From assembly GCA_907163375.1 (NCBI GenBank), contig CAJQUW010007287.1:1-64000 (forward strand): DNA of 64,000 bases, given 5' to 3'. Positions 11,436 through 22,319 of the stretch are shown here, one piece after another (the first letter of the stretch is position 1; every line of letters begins with the position of its first letter). The notes under the pieces were generated by a model. That model saw nothing but the letters and a program-made list of their open reading frames with translations, searched no databases and was not told the DNA's origin. The DNA is from Prostheceraeus crozeri. Taxonomy: Eukaryota; Platyhelminthes; Polycladida; Euryleptidae. The position numbers and the translations under genes were made by a program.

Positions 11436-11884
11436 CGTGGAGGGACCACGGTTTGAATCTTACTTGGCTATAGGTATTTATCTAAAAGCTTTATTCTTTC
11501 GCCAAGATCATTGAGTTGCGGATTGGTGCTTCATCTTTCAACCTTGTGCAGTGAGCATACTGATAGAATCAACTGTTGAAAGCACCAGGTTCTGTGCAGC
11601 GTCTCTTACACATTTGGTTGTGCTTCGTCTTTTAACTATAATGACTTATTAGTGGTTGCTATAGCTTTCAAATTTTCTTGTTCAAAGAATAGGTGTGGTA
11701 CGTAAGAGTGTTGTTCTATATCTTCCTTTGTTAGATGACATCTTCGCACAACAAAATATATTAGTGAGTAGTGCTTGATTTTCAGTCTTGCTTATTCAAC
11801 TCAATGATCTTGGCGAAAGAATAAAGTTTTTAGAGCCAAGTAATACCTATAGCCAAGTAAGATTCAAACCGTGGTCCCTCCCAC
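11436..11884. repeat. Foldback (MITE-like) element
   Basis: The left arm starts gtggagggaccacggtttga and runs to gatcattgagttg near 11515; its inverted copy runs from caactcaatgatc near 11797 to gtccctcccac at 11882. Arms are about 80 bp and near perfect, with a 280-bp loop. A second copy lies at about 15409-15857 in the duplicate. I see no target duplication because the flanks are duplicated too. Confidence 0.85.
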
Positions 11885-12382
11885 TTAGAGATAAGTGTCT
11901 AAATACGCGAAAAAAAGAATTTCGAAAACTATTTCCTATCCTTCTTGTCAGAAAAAAATGTACCACTGAGAATTTCTTACTCGCCAAATAAATATATTGA
12001 GCATACTTACTGACCTAACGTTCAGCAAAAAAGATTGAGAAATGAAGGAACACTCAGTGATCAGTGATATCTTCCCACTGCAACACGTGTGCTTGGTAAC
12101 CGTGCGAAAGACAAGTACAATTTCTCGAAGCTTAATGGAAAGAAATCGTTGTAAATATTTTTTTATCTATGCAAACCACGTGCTTTAGCTGACATATGAC
12201 CAATTTTGAATACAAAGATAGAAATGACCTCAAACGGTATTCAAACAATTTTTTTTTTCTCATAAAAATGATCAATTTTCTTACTGCATAAATAGTAGGA
12301 AGCGCAGCTGTTTCATGTATTCGGTGGAGTTCCTTGGAGTATCGGCAACAAAGGGGGTGTCGTAACACAACTGAGGACGGAA

Positions 12383-13900
12383 ATGCCCCATATGATCGAA
12401 TTGGAGGGTTGCTCACTCCATCTTGTTCACAATGCCGCGAAGGTTGCTGTTGGAACTTTTGACGATCTAGAGCAATTCGTGTGCGATGTGCATTCTTATT
12501 TCAGAAAACGTCCGAGTCTTTTCAATTTGTTCAAAGATTTTCAAAATTCCGAAGATGTTGAGAATCATCAATTTATACGCTTCGTGGAGACGAGGTGGTC
12601 ACAAATGAAACCAGTGGTTGACCGAATCATCGAGCAATATCCGGCTCTTACAAAATTCTTTGAAGAAGAATTCAAGTCATCTGATCAACGTATTATGGAA
12701 AACTTGGAATCGAAACTCACAATTGCCAAACTTTGCTTTGTGTCCTATAGTTTGACAACAATGGAAAAATTTGAGAAGCTCTTTCAGAAGGAAGGACGAC
12801 AAATTCACATCCTTCATGATGCAATGTGCGATCTGTTGAAGATTCATCTTCGAAAGTTTGTGAAATCGCGACATATTGACGAAGATGCCCCCTGGAAAAC
12901 AGACATCGGACCGAGTCAGCAATTGAAAAATTCGAAACTTCTGATCGGCGAAGCGACGAAGAAATGTGTATCCGAATTGTCTGTGACTGAAAAGGATCTT
13001 TTCTACAGTTTGGTACGCCAATTTTATGAAGTGCTGACCAGAAAACTGACGCAAACCTTGCCGTTCGAAAATCCGAATCTCAGGCGCTTGGGATTTCTCC
13101 AGTCATCAAGAAGGAAAAGTTCCTCGCTAGAAAATGATGCTGTTGGTGTAGCGAGAAGACTGAACACCGTTCTCAAGGTGCAAGAAATTGATCAACTCAG
13201 AGATGAAGTGCGAAAGTATGCCTCTCTGCAAATGCCTGATCAGCCAGGAGACGCGGACATAGTGCAGTACTGGAAAGAAATCTGCGAAGCTCATGAAGTG
13301 CCAGTGTTGAAGCGCATCGTTCGCGCATGTCTCTGCTTGCCGCATGGCAACGCGGATATCGAAAGAAGCTTCAGCCAAATAAATCTAGTCATGACTAAGA
13401 ACCGGAGCTCCATCACCAGTGGGAACCTCAACAAACTCCTGTTCACTAGAAGCCATATAGTTGCGAGAAATCTGGAACCCTGGGAAGTCGAGTTCAATGA
13501 AGATTTGATTAAGGCACTGCAAAAGGCTCATTCCCTCATGAAAAGCGAGAAACATAAAGAAAAGGAATGTGAAGAATCAAGAAAGAGACAGGCAGAAATA
13601 GACGACCTTCGAGCTGCACTGGAGGTAGAAAAGAAATTGCAAAAAATTCCGCGCCTTGAGGAAGAAGAAAAAGATCTGCTGAAAGAGAAAGAAGGGATCC
13701 AGGGGAAGAGGAAGGAGGCCGAAGAACTTCTGCGAAAAGCACAAGCTATTCTAACGGAACAGTCGAAAGCCACAAATGAGAATGAGAAGAAACTGGATGA
13801 CATCAAAAGAAAAAGGCAGCTGGCAAATGAAAAAGTCATTGATTCGGTGTTGAAATCGAAAAGATCAATGAAGGACCTTGGCAAAATTCCGAAAAAGTGA
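12383..13900 (+). CDS. hAT-superfamily transposase, C-terminal part with coiled-coil tail
   Basis: The 505-codon frame starts inside the RNase H-like core: G-C-S-L-H-L-V-H-N-A-A-K (residues 9-20), E-T-R-W (about 69), and the hAT dimerisation block near 319-345 (L-P-H-G-N-A-D-I-E-R-S-F-S). The usual amino-terminal BED finger and first catalytic Asp are absent; the same frame extends a little upstream (N-K-G-G-V-V-T-Q-L) without a start. Residues about 383-493 are a Lys/Glu-rich coiled coil not standard for hAT. The right terminal repeat is at 14403-14415, where the inverse of ctggcagccctg gives CAGGGCTGCCAG. No left end was found, so the element is 5'-truncated and not autonomous. The long open frame suggests fairly recent decay. 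Confidence 0.85.
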   Translation: MPHMIELEGCSLHLVHNAAKVAVGTFDDLEQFVCDVHSYFRKRPSLFNLFKDFQNSEDVENHQFIRFVETRWSQMKPVVDRIIEQYPALTKFFEEEFKSSDQRIMENLESKLTIAKLCFVSYSLTTMEKFEKLFQKEGRQIHILHDAMCDLLKIHLRKFVKSRHIDEDAPWKTDIGPSQQLKNSKLLIGEATKKCVSELSVTEKDLFYSLVRQFYEVLTRKLTQTLPFENPNLRRLGFLQSSRRKSSSLENDAVGVARRLNTVLKVQEIDQLRDEVRKYASLQMPDQPGDADIVQYWKEICEAHEVPVLKRIVRACLCLPHGNADIERSFSQINLVMTKNRSSITSGNLNKLLFTRSHIVARNLEPWEVEFNEDLIKALQKAHSLMKSEKHKEKECEESRKRQAEIDDLRAALEVEKKLQKIPRLEEEEKDLLKEKEGIQGKRKEAEELLRKAQAILTEQSKATNENEKKLDDIKRKRQLANEKVIDSVLKSKRSMKDLGKIPKK

Positions 13901-14402
13901 TCGTACAATACGTATTCGTACATGTGGCAGGACCGCCTTTCAGTATCTTTCAGTTATCGTCTATTGAATTTAGGACATTGTTTTCAAAATTAATCAGCTA
14001 GAAGATTTTTATATTTACTGCTTTGTTTTTGTGATGAATGACTTTGACAAGTAATTTTCTCCTGCGTCTGAGCAAGCAGCTCTTATCACTTTTGTTCTTG
14101 TGTTGGATGATTTTTATTCTGATCCTGATGCATGCATATTTTTACCCAATATATTTTTTTAGAATTTCGAATTTCTACACATCTTTTCACTTCTAATTCA
14201 TGTACTGGATACTGGATCAATAAATTTGAAATTTCCCCCATGCTATGATTCCTTTATAAATCATAATATAGTGGTGCAAAGACGATCTTTTAGCGATGCA
14301 GCTTCCTGGATACAATGAATTTTCCGTTTACCATTCTCGAAATTGCAAATGAGCACCCCTGCGTTATTTTTGTTGACCTGCGTTATTATTTTGAAAACTC
14401 GC

Positions 14403-14415
14403 GCTGGCAGCCCTG
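14403..14415 (-). repeat. hAT right terminal inverted repeat
   Basis: Read on the minus strand the end is CAGGGCTGCCAGC, a good hAT-type terminus. The same sequence is at 17128-17140 in copy B. The matching left end is not seen. Confidence 0.55.
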
Positions 14416-14741
14416 GTCTACATCGTTTTCAAAAAAAATGCTGACAACTCTTTCGAAAACCGTGATGTCAATATAATCAGGCCTTAGGAAGAAAAATGTG
14501 ATGTTGTAAAAAAAGGTAAGCAAAGCAGATCATGCTCTGTCGTTCCCCTTTAATGATAGTGATGTTTCTGGGTAACTAATATAGTTCGTGTTTTCTTCGA
14601 AATGGGTCTCCGATCCGTTGTTTTGGCATTCTATCCTACCAAGTAATGGTAACTAACTTACATGTGACTGTAGTTGTCTATGTATTCGATGTGCAACTCT
14701 TTTGTTGCATGCTAAGTGATGCGTTTGTCTTTCATATTCAG

Positions 14742-15075
14742 GACCCGAGGCAACATTTGGAACTTCTATTGCACCAAGGGAAGAACATTCGATAGACGTA
14801 GACAGTTATTCCGATTTGGATGATACAATGGTATTCAGTGATGAATTGCGATTCAGTGATGTGGAATCAGACATGGATGGTGAATTTTTCATGGATGATG
14901 ACAACTCTGACTCCTTTCCCTCCTCCTCCTCCTCCTCTTTAAAGGATGTGCACACTCTCGAAGACGATCTTCTCTTCTTCTTCATCGGATCTAATATCAG
15001 TGCGTTTTGGATGAAATTTCTGCTGACTATGCTGAAAAAGCATTTGAATACAGTGCCAAGTTTTCATGCCCTTAA
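14742..15075 (+). pseudogene. tnp2-like transposase, first exon (copy A, truncated)
   Basis: After the acceptor gtctttcatattcag the frame reads an acidic serine-rich segment (D-S-Y-S-D-L-D-D-T, then M-D-D-D-N-S-D-S-F-P, and a poly-Ser run) followed by M-K-F-L-L-T-M-L-K-K-H. It runs unbroken through the point where copy B has the Tc1 insertion (14990-14996, ggatctaatatcag), and loses similarity to copy B after H-A-L at about 15075. It lacks the catalytic region, so it is a truncated gene. Confidence 0.7.
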
Positions 15076-15396
15076 CGGTTGTCCTACTTTACGGGTATAC
15101 AGCACCCGACGTCATCTTCAACGCAAGATATTTTCGCTTGTGATTCTATCAGCCAAATTTCCTTTCGTGACTTTTAATGAATATATGACCTCATTAGACC
15201 ATGAGAGCCTTGAGTTGCAATTCTAGATATATAACTAAATAAAACTAGATAATGGTTTAAGAACGGATCGGGTGAGTCATACCCGAGTATCTTCCGTAGT
15301 TCGTTTTCATTTCAATCTTGTAATTGCGACCAACTCTATACAGTGATTGATGACCAATAATCTACAAAATAGTACATCATAAAAAGTTGAGTCAAA
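15076..15396. other. Spacer between duplication copies
   Basis: Sequence found only once. No gene recognised. Confidence 0.5.
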
Positions 15397-16296
15397 AAAA
15401 GTCGCATTCGTGGAGGGACCACGGTTTGAATCTTACTTGGCTATAGGTATTTATCTAAAAGCTTTATTCTTTCGCCAAGATCATTGAGTTGCGGATTGGT
15501 GCTTCATCTTTCAACCTTGTGCAGTGAGCATACTGATAGAATCAACTGTTGAAAGCACCAGGTTCTGTGCAGCGTCTCTTACACATTTGGTTGTGCTTCG
15601 TCTTTTAACTATAATGACTTATTAGTGGTTGCTATAGCTTTCAAATTATCTTGTTCAAAGAATAGGTGTGGTACGTAAGAGTGTTGTTCTATATCTTCCT
15701 TTGTTAGATGACATCTTCGCACAACAAAATATATTAGTGAGTAGTGCTTGATTTTCAGTCTTGCTTATTCAACTCAATGATCTTGGCGAAAGAATAAAGC
15801 TTTTAGAGAAATACCTATAGCCAAGTAAGATTCAAACCGTGGTCCCTCCCACTTAGAGATAAATGTGTCTAAATACGCGAAAAAAAGAATTTCGAAAACT
15901 ATTTCCTATCCTTCTTGTCAGAAAAAAAATGTACCACTGAGAATTTCTTACTCGCCAAATAAATATATTGAACATACTTACTGACCTAACGTTCAGCAAA
16001 AAAGATTGAGAAATGAAGGAACACTCAGTGATATCTTCCCACTGCAACACGTGTGCTTGGTAACCGTGCGAAAGACAAGTACAATTTCTCGAAGCTTAAT
16101 GGAAAGAAATCGTTGTAAATATTTTTTTATCTATGCAAACCACGTGCTTTAGCTGACATATGACCAATTTTGAATACAAAGATAGAAATGACCTCAAACG
16201 GTATTCAAACAATTTTTTTTCCTCATAAAAATGATCAATTTTCTTACTGCATAAATAGTAGGAAGCGCAGCTGTTTCATGTATTCGGTGGAGTTCC

Positions 16297-16807
16297 TTGG
16301 AGTATCGGCAACAAAGGGGTGTCGTAACACAACTGAGGACGGAAATGCCCCATATGATCGAATTGGAGGGTTGCTCACTCCATCTTGTTCACAATGCCGC
16401 GAAGGTTGCTGTTGGAAGTTTTGACGATCTAGAGCAATTCGTGTGCGATGTGCATTCTTATTTCAGAAAACGTCCGAGTCTTTTTCAATTTGTTCAAAGA
16501 TTTTCAAAATTCCGAAGATGTTGAGAATCATCAATTTATACGCTTCGTGGAGACGAGGTGGTTACAAATGAAACTAGTGGTTGACCGAATCATCGAGCAA
16601 TATCCGGCTCTTACAAAATTCTTTGAAGAAGAATTCAAGTCATCTGATCAACGTACTATGGAGAACTTGGAATCGAAACTCACAATTGCCAAACTTTGCT
16701 TTGTGTCCTATAGTTTGACAACAATGGAAAAATTTGAGAAGCTCTTTCAGAAGGAAGGACCACAAATTCACATCCTTCATGATGCAATGTGCGATCTGTT
16801 GAAGCTC
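16297..16807 (+). pseudogene. hAT transposase, deleted copy B
   Basis: Matches the first 150 codons of the hAT frame in copy A but has a 1-base insertion near 16480 (a run of five T in place of four) and then the 1.24-kb deletion that removes the dimerisation domain. After the deletion point the frame runs into noncoding sequence. Nonfunctional. Confidence 0.85.
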
Positions 16808-17465
16808 TTATCACTTTTGTTCTTGTTTTGGATGATTTTTATTCTGATCATGATGCATGCATATTTTTACCCAATATATTTTTTTAGAATTTCGAATTTC
16901 TACACATCTTTTCACTTCTAATTCATGTACTGGATACTGGAACAATAAATTTGAAACTTCCCCCATGCTATTATTCCTTTATAAATCATAATATAGTGGT
17001 GCAAAGACGATCTTTTAGCGATGCAGCTTCCTGGATACAATGAATTTTCCGTTTACCATTCTCGAAATTGCAAATGAGCACCCCTGCGTTATTTTTGTTG
17101 ACCTGCGTTATTATTTTGAAAACTCGCGCTGGCAGCCCTGGTCTACATCGTTTTCAAAAAAAATGCTGACAACTCTTTCGAAAACCGTGATGTCAATATA
17201 ATCAGGCCTTAGGAAGAAAAATGTGATGTTGTAAAAAAGGTAAGCAAAGCAGATCATGCTCTGTCGTTCCCCTTTAATGATAGTGATGTTTCTGGGTAAC
17301 TAATATAGTTCGTGTTTTCTTCGAAATGGGTCTCCGATCCGTTGTTTTGGCATTCTATACTACCAAGTAATGGTAACTAACTTACATGTGACTGTAGTTG
17401 TCTATGTATTCGATGTGCAACTCTTTTGTTGCATGCTAAGTGATGCGTTTGTCTTTCATATTCAG

Positions 17466-17711
17466 GACCCGAGGCAACATTTGGAACTTCTATTGCACCA
17501 AGGGAAGAACATTCGATAGACGTAGACAGTTATTCCGATTTGGATGATACAATGGTATTCAGTGATGAATTGCGATTCAGTGATGTGGAATCAGACATGG
17601 ATGGTGAATTTTTCATGAATGATGACAACTCTGACTCCTTTCCCTCCTCCTCCACATTAAAGGATGTGCACACTCTCGAAGACGATCTTCTCTTCTTCTT
17701 CATCGGATCTA
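17466..17711 (+). pseudogene. tnp2-like transposase, first exon part (copy B)
   Basis: Same exon as at 14742, with a shorter poly-Ser run. The reading frame is cut by the Tc1 element at the TA of ggatcTA and resumes at 19133 in the same exon. Confidence 0.75.
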
Positions 17712-19132
17712 CAGTACTGTGGAATAGTTTGGAATAATTGATAGATAGCATGGTTGCTTTGAATACAGCCATTCTTTCGATTGAAATCTGCCTCAAATCT
17801 AAGCAGCAATCGAATGCATTATTGCTATCATCCTATTGGTCTCATAGTGATACCCAACAAATGATGTGGGCTATTGAGATATTGCTTCAACGCCAATCAA
17901 GCTGTATAATAGCCACACAGATGCTGATGATTCACATCGAAGCCATGGGTAAGGCGAAGCAGGTATCTAAGATTGACAAGATCCGGATAGTGAATTTTGT
18001 GAAAACTGGAATGTCGCAAAGTGAGGTTGCAGTCTTGTTTAAGATATCATAATCAGTCGTGTCTAAAACCATGAAACGTGTTCAACAGAATGTGTCATTG
18101 TCTCGCAAGAAGCGCTCTGGACGTCAGCGAGTGACTTCAGAGAGGACCGATCGACGAGTTGTTCATTCAGTCAAGACTGTGTCAAACATAACGTCTGCTG
18201 AAATCAAGAAATCGTTTCCTGGTATTTTGGATAACGTGGATTCAAGCACCATACGTACACGTCTGACTCGACACTATGGGTTACGTGCACGCAAACCCTT
18301 ACGGAAGCCGCTGATAACACCATCGATGCGTCAGAAAATGTTGAACTTCTGCCGAAAATACATGCACTGGACCTCACAGCAGTGGGCTAAGGTCATGTTC
18401 TCGGACGAAAGCATGTTTCGACAGTTTTCTAACCCAACAAAGTTCGTTCGTCGGCCATCTGACTCATACCCTTGTGATCCCAAGTACACGGTTCCATCAG
18501 TGAAGCATTCGCCAGGTGTAATGATCTGAGGAGCCTTCTCAGCAGCTGGTCGTGCAGGTCTCTATTTCATACCCAAAGGTTGTATGATGAACGCACAACG
18601 TTATCAACAAGTTCTGGATGAACATCTCATTAATTTCATGACGATTCAGGGTTGCACAGTGTTTCAGCAGGACTCGGCCCCGTGCCATACAGCAAAGACA
18701 ACAAATAAATGGTTTCCGGACAACCATGTACAGGTGTTGGATTGGCCGGGAAACAGTCCCGACTTAAATCCAATAGAGAATTTATGGATGCTACTCAAAA
18801 AGAAGGTCTCCACAAGAAATTCATCAAACTTGGAGTAACTTAAGTCAAACATTTGGCAAGTTTGGTGCACTGAAATAACTGAAGATCTGTATAGATCACT
18901 GATAGAATCAATGACACGGAGACTTTTAGAAGTGATAAAAAAACAACAAAGGATATCCCATTAAATACTGATGCGATACATGTAATTCCATGTAATACAT
19001 GCTGAACTATCACTATAGGATAACGAAATATGAAATATGATGTTACATGGCCGACGTTTATCTATAAAACTAAATATTATCTTCGAATTGATAAACTCTA
19101 ACAATTATTCTAAACTTTTCCATAGTACTGTA
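17710..19132 (+). mobile_element. Tc1-type DNA transposon with TA target duplication
   Basis: The element is 17712-19130 (1419 bp). Ends are CAGTACTGTGGAATAGTT and the reverse complement of a near copy (three mismatches in the first 30 bp). TA lies at 17710-17711 and 19131-19132. The paralogous site in copy A reads ggatcTAatatcag, an exact empty site, so the insertion postdates the duplication. Confidence 0.97.
17945..18964 (+). pseudogene. Tc1 transposase (DD34E) with three in-frame stops
   Basis: A single frame of 339 codons, the usual Tc1 length, starts MGKAKQVSKIDKIRIV with an amino-terminal helix-turn-helix (S-Q-S-E-V-A-V-L-F) and a basic linker. The catalytic triad is visible: F-S-D-E-S near 18397, Q-Q-D-S-A-P-C-H near 18670, and N-P-I-E-N-L-W near 18775, with 34 residues between second Asp and Glu. 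In-frame stops occur at 18050 (taa), 18527 (tga where Trp is expected before G-A-F) and 18836 (taa). There is no frameshift, so decay is mild, mostly point changes. Confidence 0.95.
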
Positions 19133-20724
19133 ATATCAGTGCGTTTTGGATGAAATTTCTGCTGACTATGCTGAAAAAGCATTTGAATACAGTGCCAAGT
19201 TTTCATGCCCTTAAGAAAAAGCGCTACGGGAGGAAATGTACAACCGATGTTACAGTTGCTAATGGCAATATTTGTTTGTATTCAGTGCTGGATCTATTGA
19301 AGGAATTAACTCGGAAAAATATCCTTAAGGTGAACGACACAAATCATGTACATTTTAGCATGAAGATCAATATAGATAGCTTGCCTATCTACAAGAGTTC
19401 CTCAATATCATTAACTCCTATATTAGTGTCGTTCAAGAATGTGCTTTCCGGTATTCATCCCATCGGCTTCTTTCTCGGTCGTGGTAAACCTGATGTAAAC
19501 GAATTTTTACATTCTTTCGTGGACGACTTGGTGATGCTCGTGCAAGGGAAACTGGTGGATAACATCACCTATTGTCTAAATGAAATTGTCTTCCTTTGCG
19601 ATGCACCAGCTAGAGCATATCTGCAGGGTATAAATTTTCATGGACATCGGGAAGGTTGCGGATACTGCAGAGTGACCGGAAAGTACTTGGTGAAGCGGAT
19701 GACCTACAGTTGCAAAGCTGGTTTCCCAAGGACTGATGACGACTATAGACTAGGAAATGAAAATAGTGAAATAAGCACGTCCCCACTATTGAGAATACCT
19801 AATTTTGGTCTACGATCTTCATTTCCATCCGACTATCAACATCTAGTATGCCTTGGTGTATGTAAGAGACTATTTCAATTTTATTTATTGAAAGTGAAGA
19901 ATTTTAGTCTACCTTGCCGATTGTCAGCAACACAGGTGAACGAGGTATCTATGCACATCAATGAAATTAGGAAGTACATTCCATCGGAATTCCAGCGTCG
20001 AACACGATCATTGAACGAATTGAATAACTTCAAAGCGACCGAGTTCCGATCACTTTTACTTTATCTAGGTCCGTACATTTTGCGTAAGCGTTTGAAAAAG
20101 GAGTACTTGGAGCATTTTTTACGATTGCACTTCTGTATGTATGTGTTTTGTTCAAATCGTTATTCACACTTTTATGAAAACGCCTCATATGTTCTGCAGT
20201 CGTTCGTAAAATTGGCGAAAGAGTTGTTTTCCAGAAAATGTATGACCTATAACTTTCATGTGTTGCTTCATTTGCCTGAATATTGTCAGCTGTATGGTCC
20301 CTTGGACGCGTGGTCAACTTTTCTTTTTGAAAGCTTTTTATCAAGCATCAAGCGACGTATCAAACAGACACCATATGTCCTGCAACATGTTAGAAATGTC
20401 TTGAATGTAGTCAATATTCTAGAAGTGTCTTCTAAATCGAAGTTGCATTTCACGGCAAGTGCTCCGAATAATGTCTGTGTCTGTGACGCGCATATTGTCA
20501 TGATCACAGATATTCATGATGACGGACAGATCTCTGGCAAAGTCATGAGTTTTGTGAAGAACCTGTACGAAGTTCCTTATGAATCGTGTCAATTAGGTAT
20601 TGGATTCAACAAGTTGACTGACACCGTCATTCAGCGTGTAACTCCTGTAAATAAGTGCATATGTATACCACACAAATCAATTTTTGTTTTATGGCCGTAT
20701 GCTTCTAGCGAATTCGCTGCTTGA
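19133..20724 (+). CDS. tnp2-like (CACTA/EnSpm-type) transposase, main part
   Basis: The long frame (start codon 19150, 524 residues) has the arrangement of the animal tnp2-like transposases: N-I-D-S-L-P-I-Y-K-S-S (74-84), P-I-G-F-F-L-G-R-G-K-P (104-114), C-D-A-P-A-R-A (150-156), a Cys pair G-C-G-Y-C (169-173), P-R-T-D-D-D-Y-R (193-200) and S-D-Y-Q-H-L-V-C-L-G-V (227-237). Asp in the NID, CDAP and SDY motifs are candidates for metal binding. The ATG at 19150 is not the true start; the exon begins at 17466 and is split by the Tc1 element. Family name rests on memory of motif order; I did not find CACTA termini. Confidence 0.7.
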
Positions 20725-21756
20725 TTGTCCGCGGTATTTTTTGTCAAATACATGTTTTATTAAGTTTGATGAACCAAGGTACATTATGATGAACGTAGCG
20801 GTATGATTCCGTATGAAAAATGTTTGATATTTGAATAGTATGTGATTTTTATAGCTGCGTGTTACTGGTTTAAAACTTCCATTTCTGATGCGTATAGAAA
20901 ATGTTCATAATCATTTCTTTAGGCATTCACTAGGTCAAATATATCTATTGGTTGTGCCAGAAACAAGGCGCAGTCATACCGCTGCTTGTAATCGTCGCCA
21001 TCCATTTTGGTCTGTGTACAGTGTGACTAAACAACTATTGTATGATAAAAGTGTGATAGAGTATGATTGTATTTAACTGTTAAATTGTACAGATATTTGC
21101 TGAATAGAAAATATATTAGATTATAACCAAGAAATTCATTTTTCCTCAGAATCATGTATAATAGCAAGATGTTGATGGTCATTCATTTTCAAAAGTAAAG
21201 AGATGGTAAGTAGACATACATATTTTCTTATTTATGCCCATGAAATCTTTGGTTTTGAAATTGAATGACCTTCAATATTTTGATATAATTGAATCTGTGT
21301 AATGTTTCATTGCTTTCTATTTTCTCCTGAAGATGATGTTTCCCTCAGCTGTTCAAATACGCCGATGCAACAGAATTAACAACCACTTGACTGTTTTTCA
21401 ACAGCAAAATTATGCGATGTCGAGGTACAACTGCTTTTGTAGATGTGCTTTTGTCAGTGTATTAACAAGTGACCAGTATAACAGTTAACCATTGTCAAGA
21501 ATTTTATTCACTTGACTGAGCCTCTGTAGTGAAGATGTGAAGTCTTAGAGACAAAGAGCAATCCAATCATACTGTAATGTCTTGCTGGCATGTGAACAAT
21601 TTCATGTTACTGTAATGATTTCTTTCTATGAAATAATTAGGCAACTTCAACTATTTTGTCATACTGCTGGATGCTACTTATATGATCACAATCCGTTGAA
21701 TACTACCCATAATTTACATGGATTATGAAGATAGCTATTCTGTTATCACTAAGAAT
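20725..21756. other. No gene recognised
   Basis: AT-rich sequence between the tnp2-like gene and the next transposon. It may include the right end of the tnp2-like element, but no terminal repeat was identified. Confidence 0.5.
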
Positions 21757-22319
21757 ATATCGTCGGTGAATCGGTAAAAGGCCCTATGTGTAAAATTTTC
21801 GAAAATGACTTTTTAACGTAGAAATGTTCTCAATTGTGTTTTACACAACGTCCTTGAACGATATGTTCAAATTCGAACAGGAAGTTTGTTTAAATTCAGA
21901 AATGCAAAAGGCCCTATGTGTCGACAGTCCCTTTTTGTAATCGGTAAAAGGCCCTATGTGTATGTTTGTTTCTAAAATACTTCATAACATAACATTCTAA
22001 CGTAGAAAGGTTCTTAATTGTATTTTACACAATGTCCTTGAACGATAAGTTCAATTTCGAACAGGAAGTTTGTTTTAATTCAGAAATGCAAAAGGCCCTA
22101 TGTGTCGACAGTCCCTTTTTGTAATCGGTAAAAGGCCCTATGTGTATGTTTGTTTCTAAAATACTTCGTATGACGCACGGACTAACGAGTCTTGGCAACA
22201 TTGAAATGTCCCGACAACAGCACGCTGAAAATCCACTTTTTCACGCTCGATCAGACGACAATGCTGACTCATCACAAGTATCGATAAGGTCACCTTGATG
22301 AGAACGAAATCAGTTCAGC

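Larger units (their letters stand above)
11424..15075 (+). repeat. Tandem segmental duplication, copy A
   Basis: Copy A shares its sequence, with few differences, with copy B (15397-20724): the left edge aaaagtcgcattcgtgg occurs at 11424 and 15397, and similarity ends in copy A at about 15075 (catgcccttaa). Copy A retains 1.24 kb (12843-about 14083) that is absent from copy B, and lacks the rest of the tnp2-like gene. It carries in order a foldback repeat, a hAT transposase, the hAT right end and the first tnp2-like exon. Confidence 0.92.
15397..20724 (+). repeat. Tandem segmental duplication, copy B with Tc1 insertion
   Basis: Copy B repeats the order of copy A: foldback repeat (15409-15857), hAT fragment, hAT right end (17128-17140), tnp2-like exon. 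It differs by a 1.24-kb internal deletion joined at gttgaag|ctcttatc (about 16802, two-base microhomology) and by a Tc1 element at 17712-19130. It continues past the end of copy A into the rest of the tnp2-like gene. Confidence 0.9.

Noticed and set aside
13528-13923. Serine/phenylalanine-rich minus frame opposite the hAT coiled coil
   Set aside because: Reverse reading of Lys/Glu-rich codons; typical shadow.
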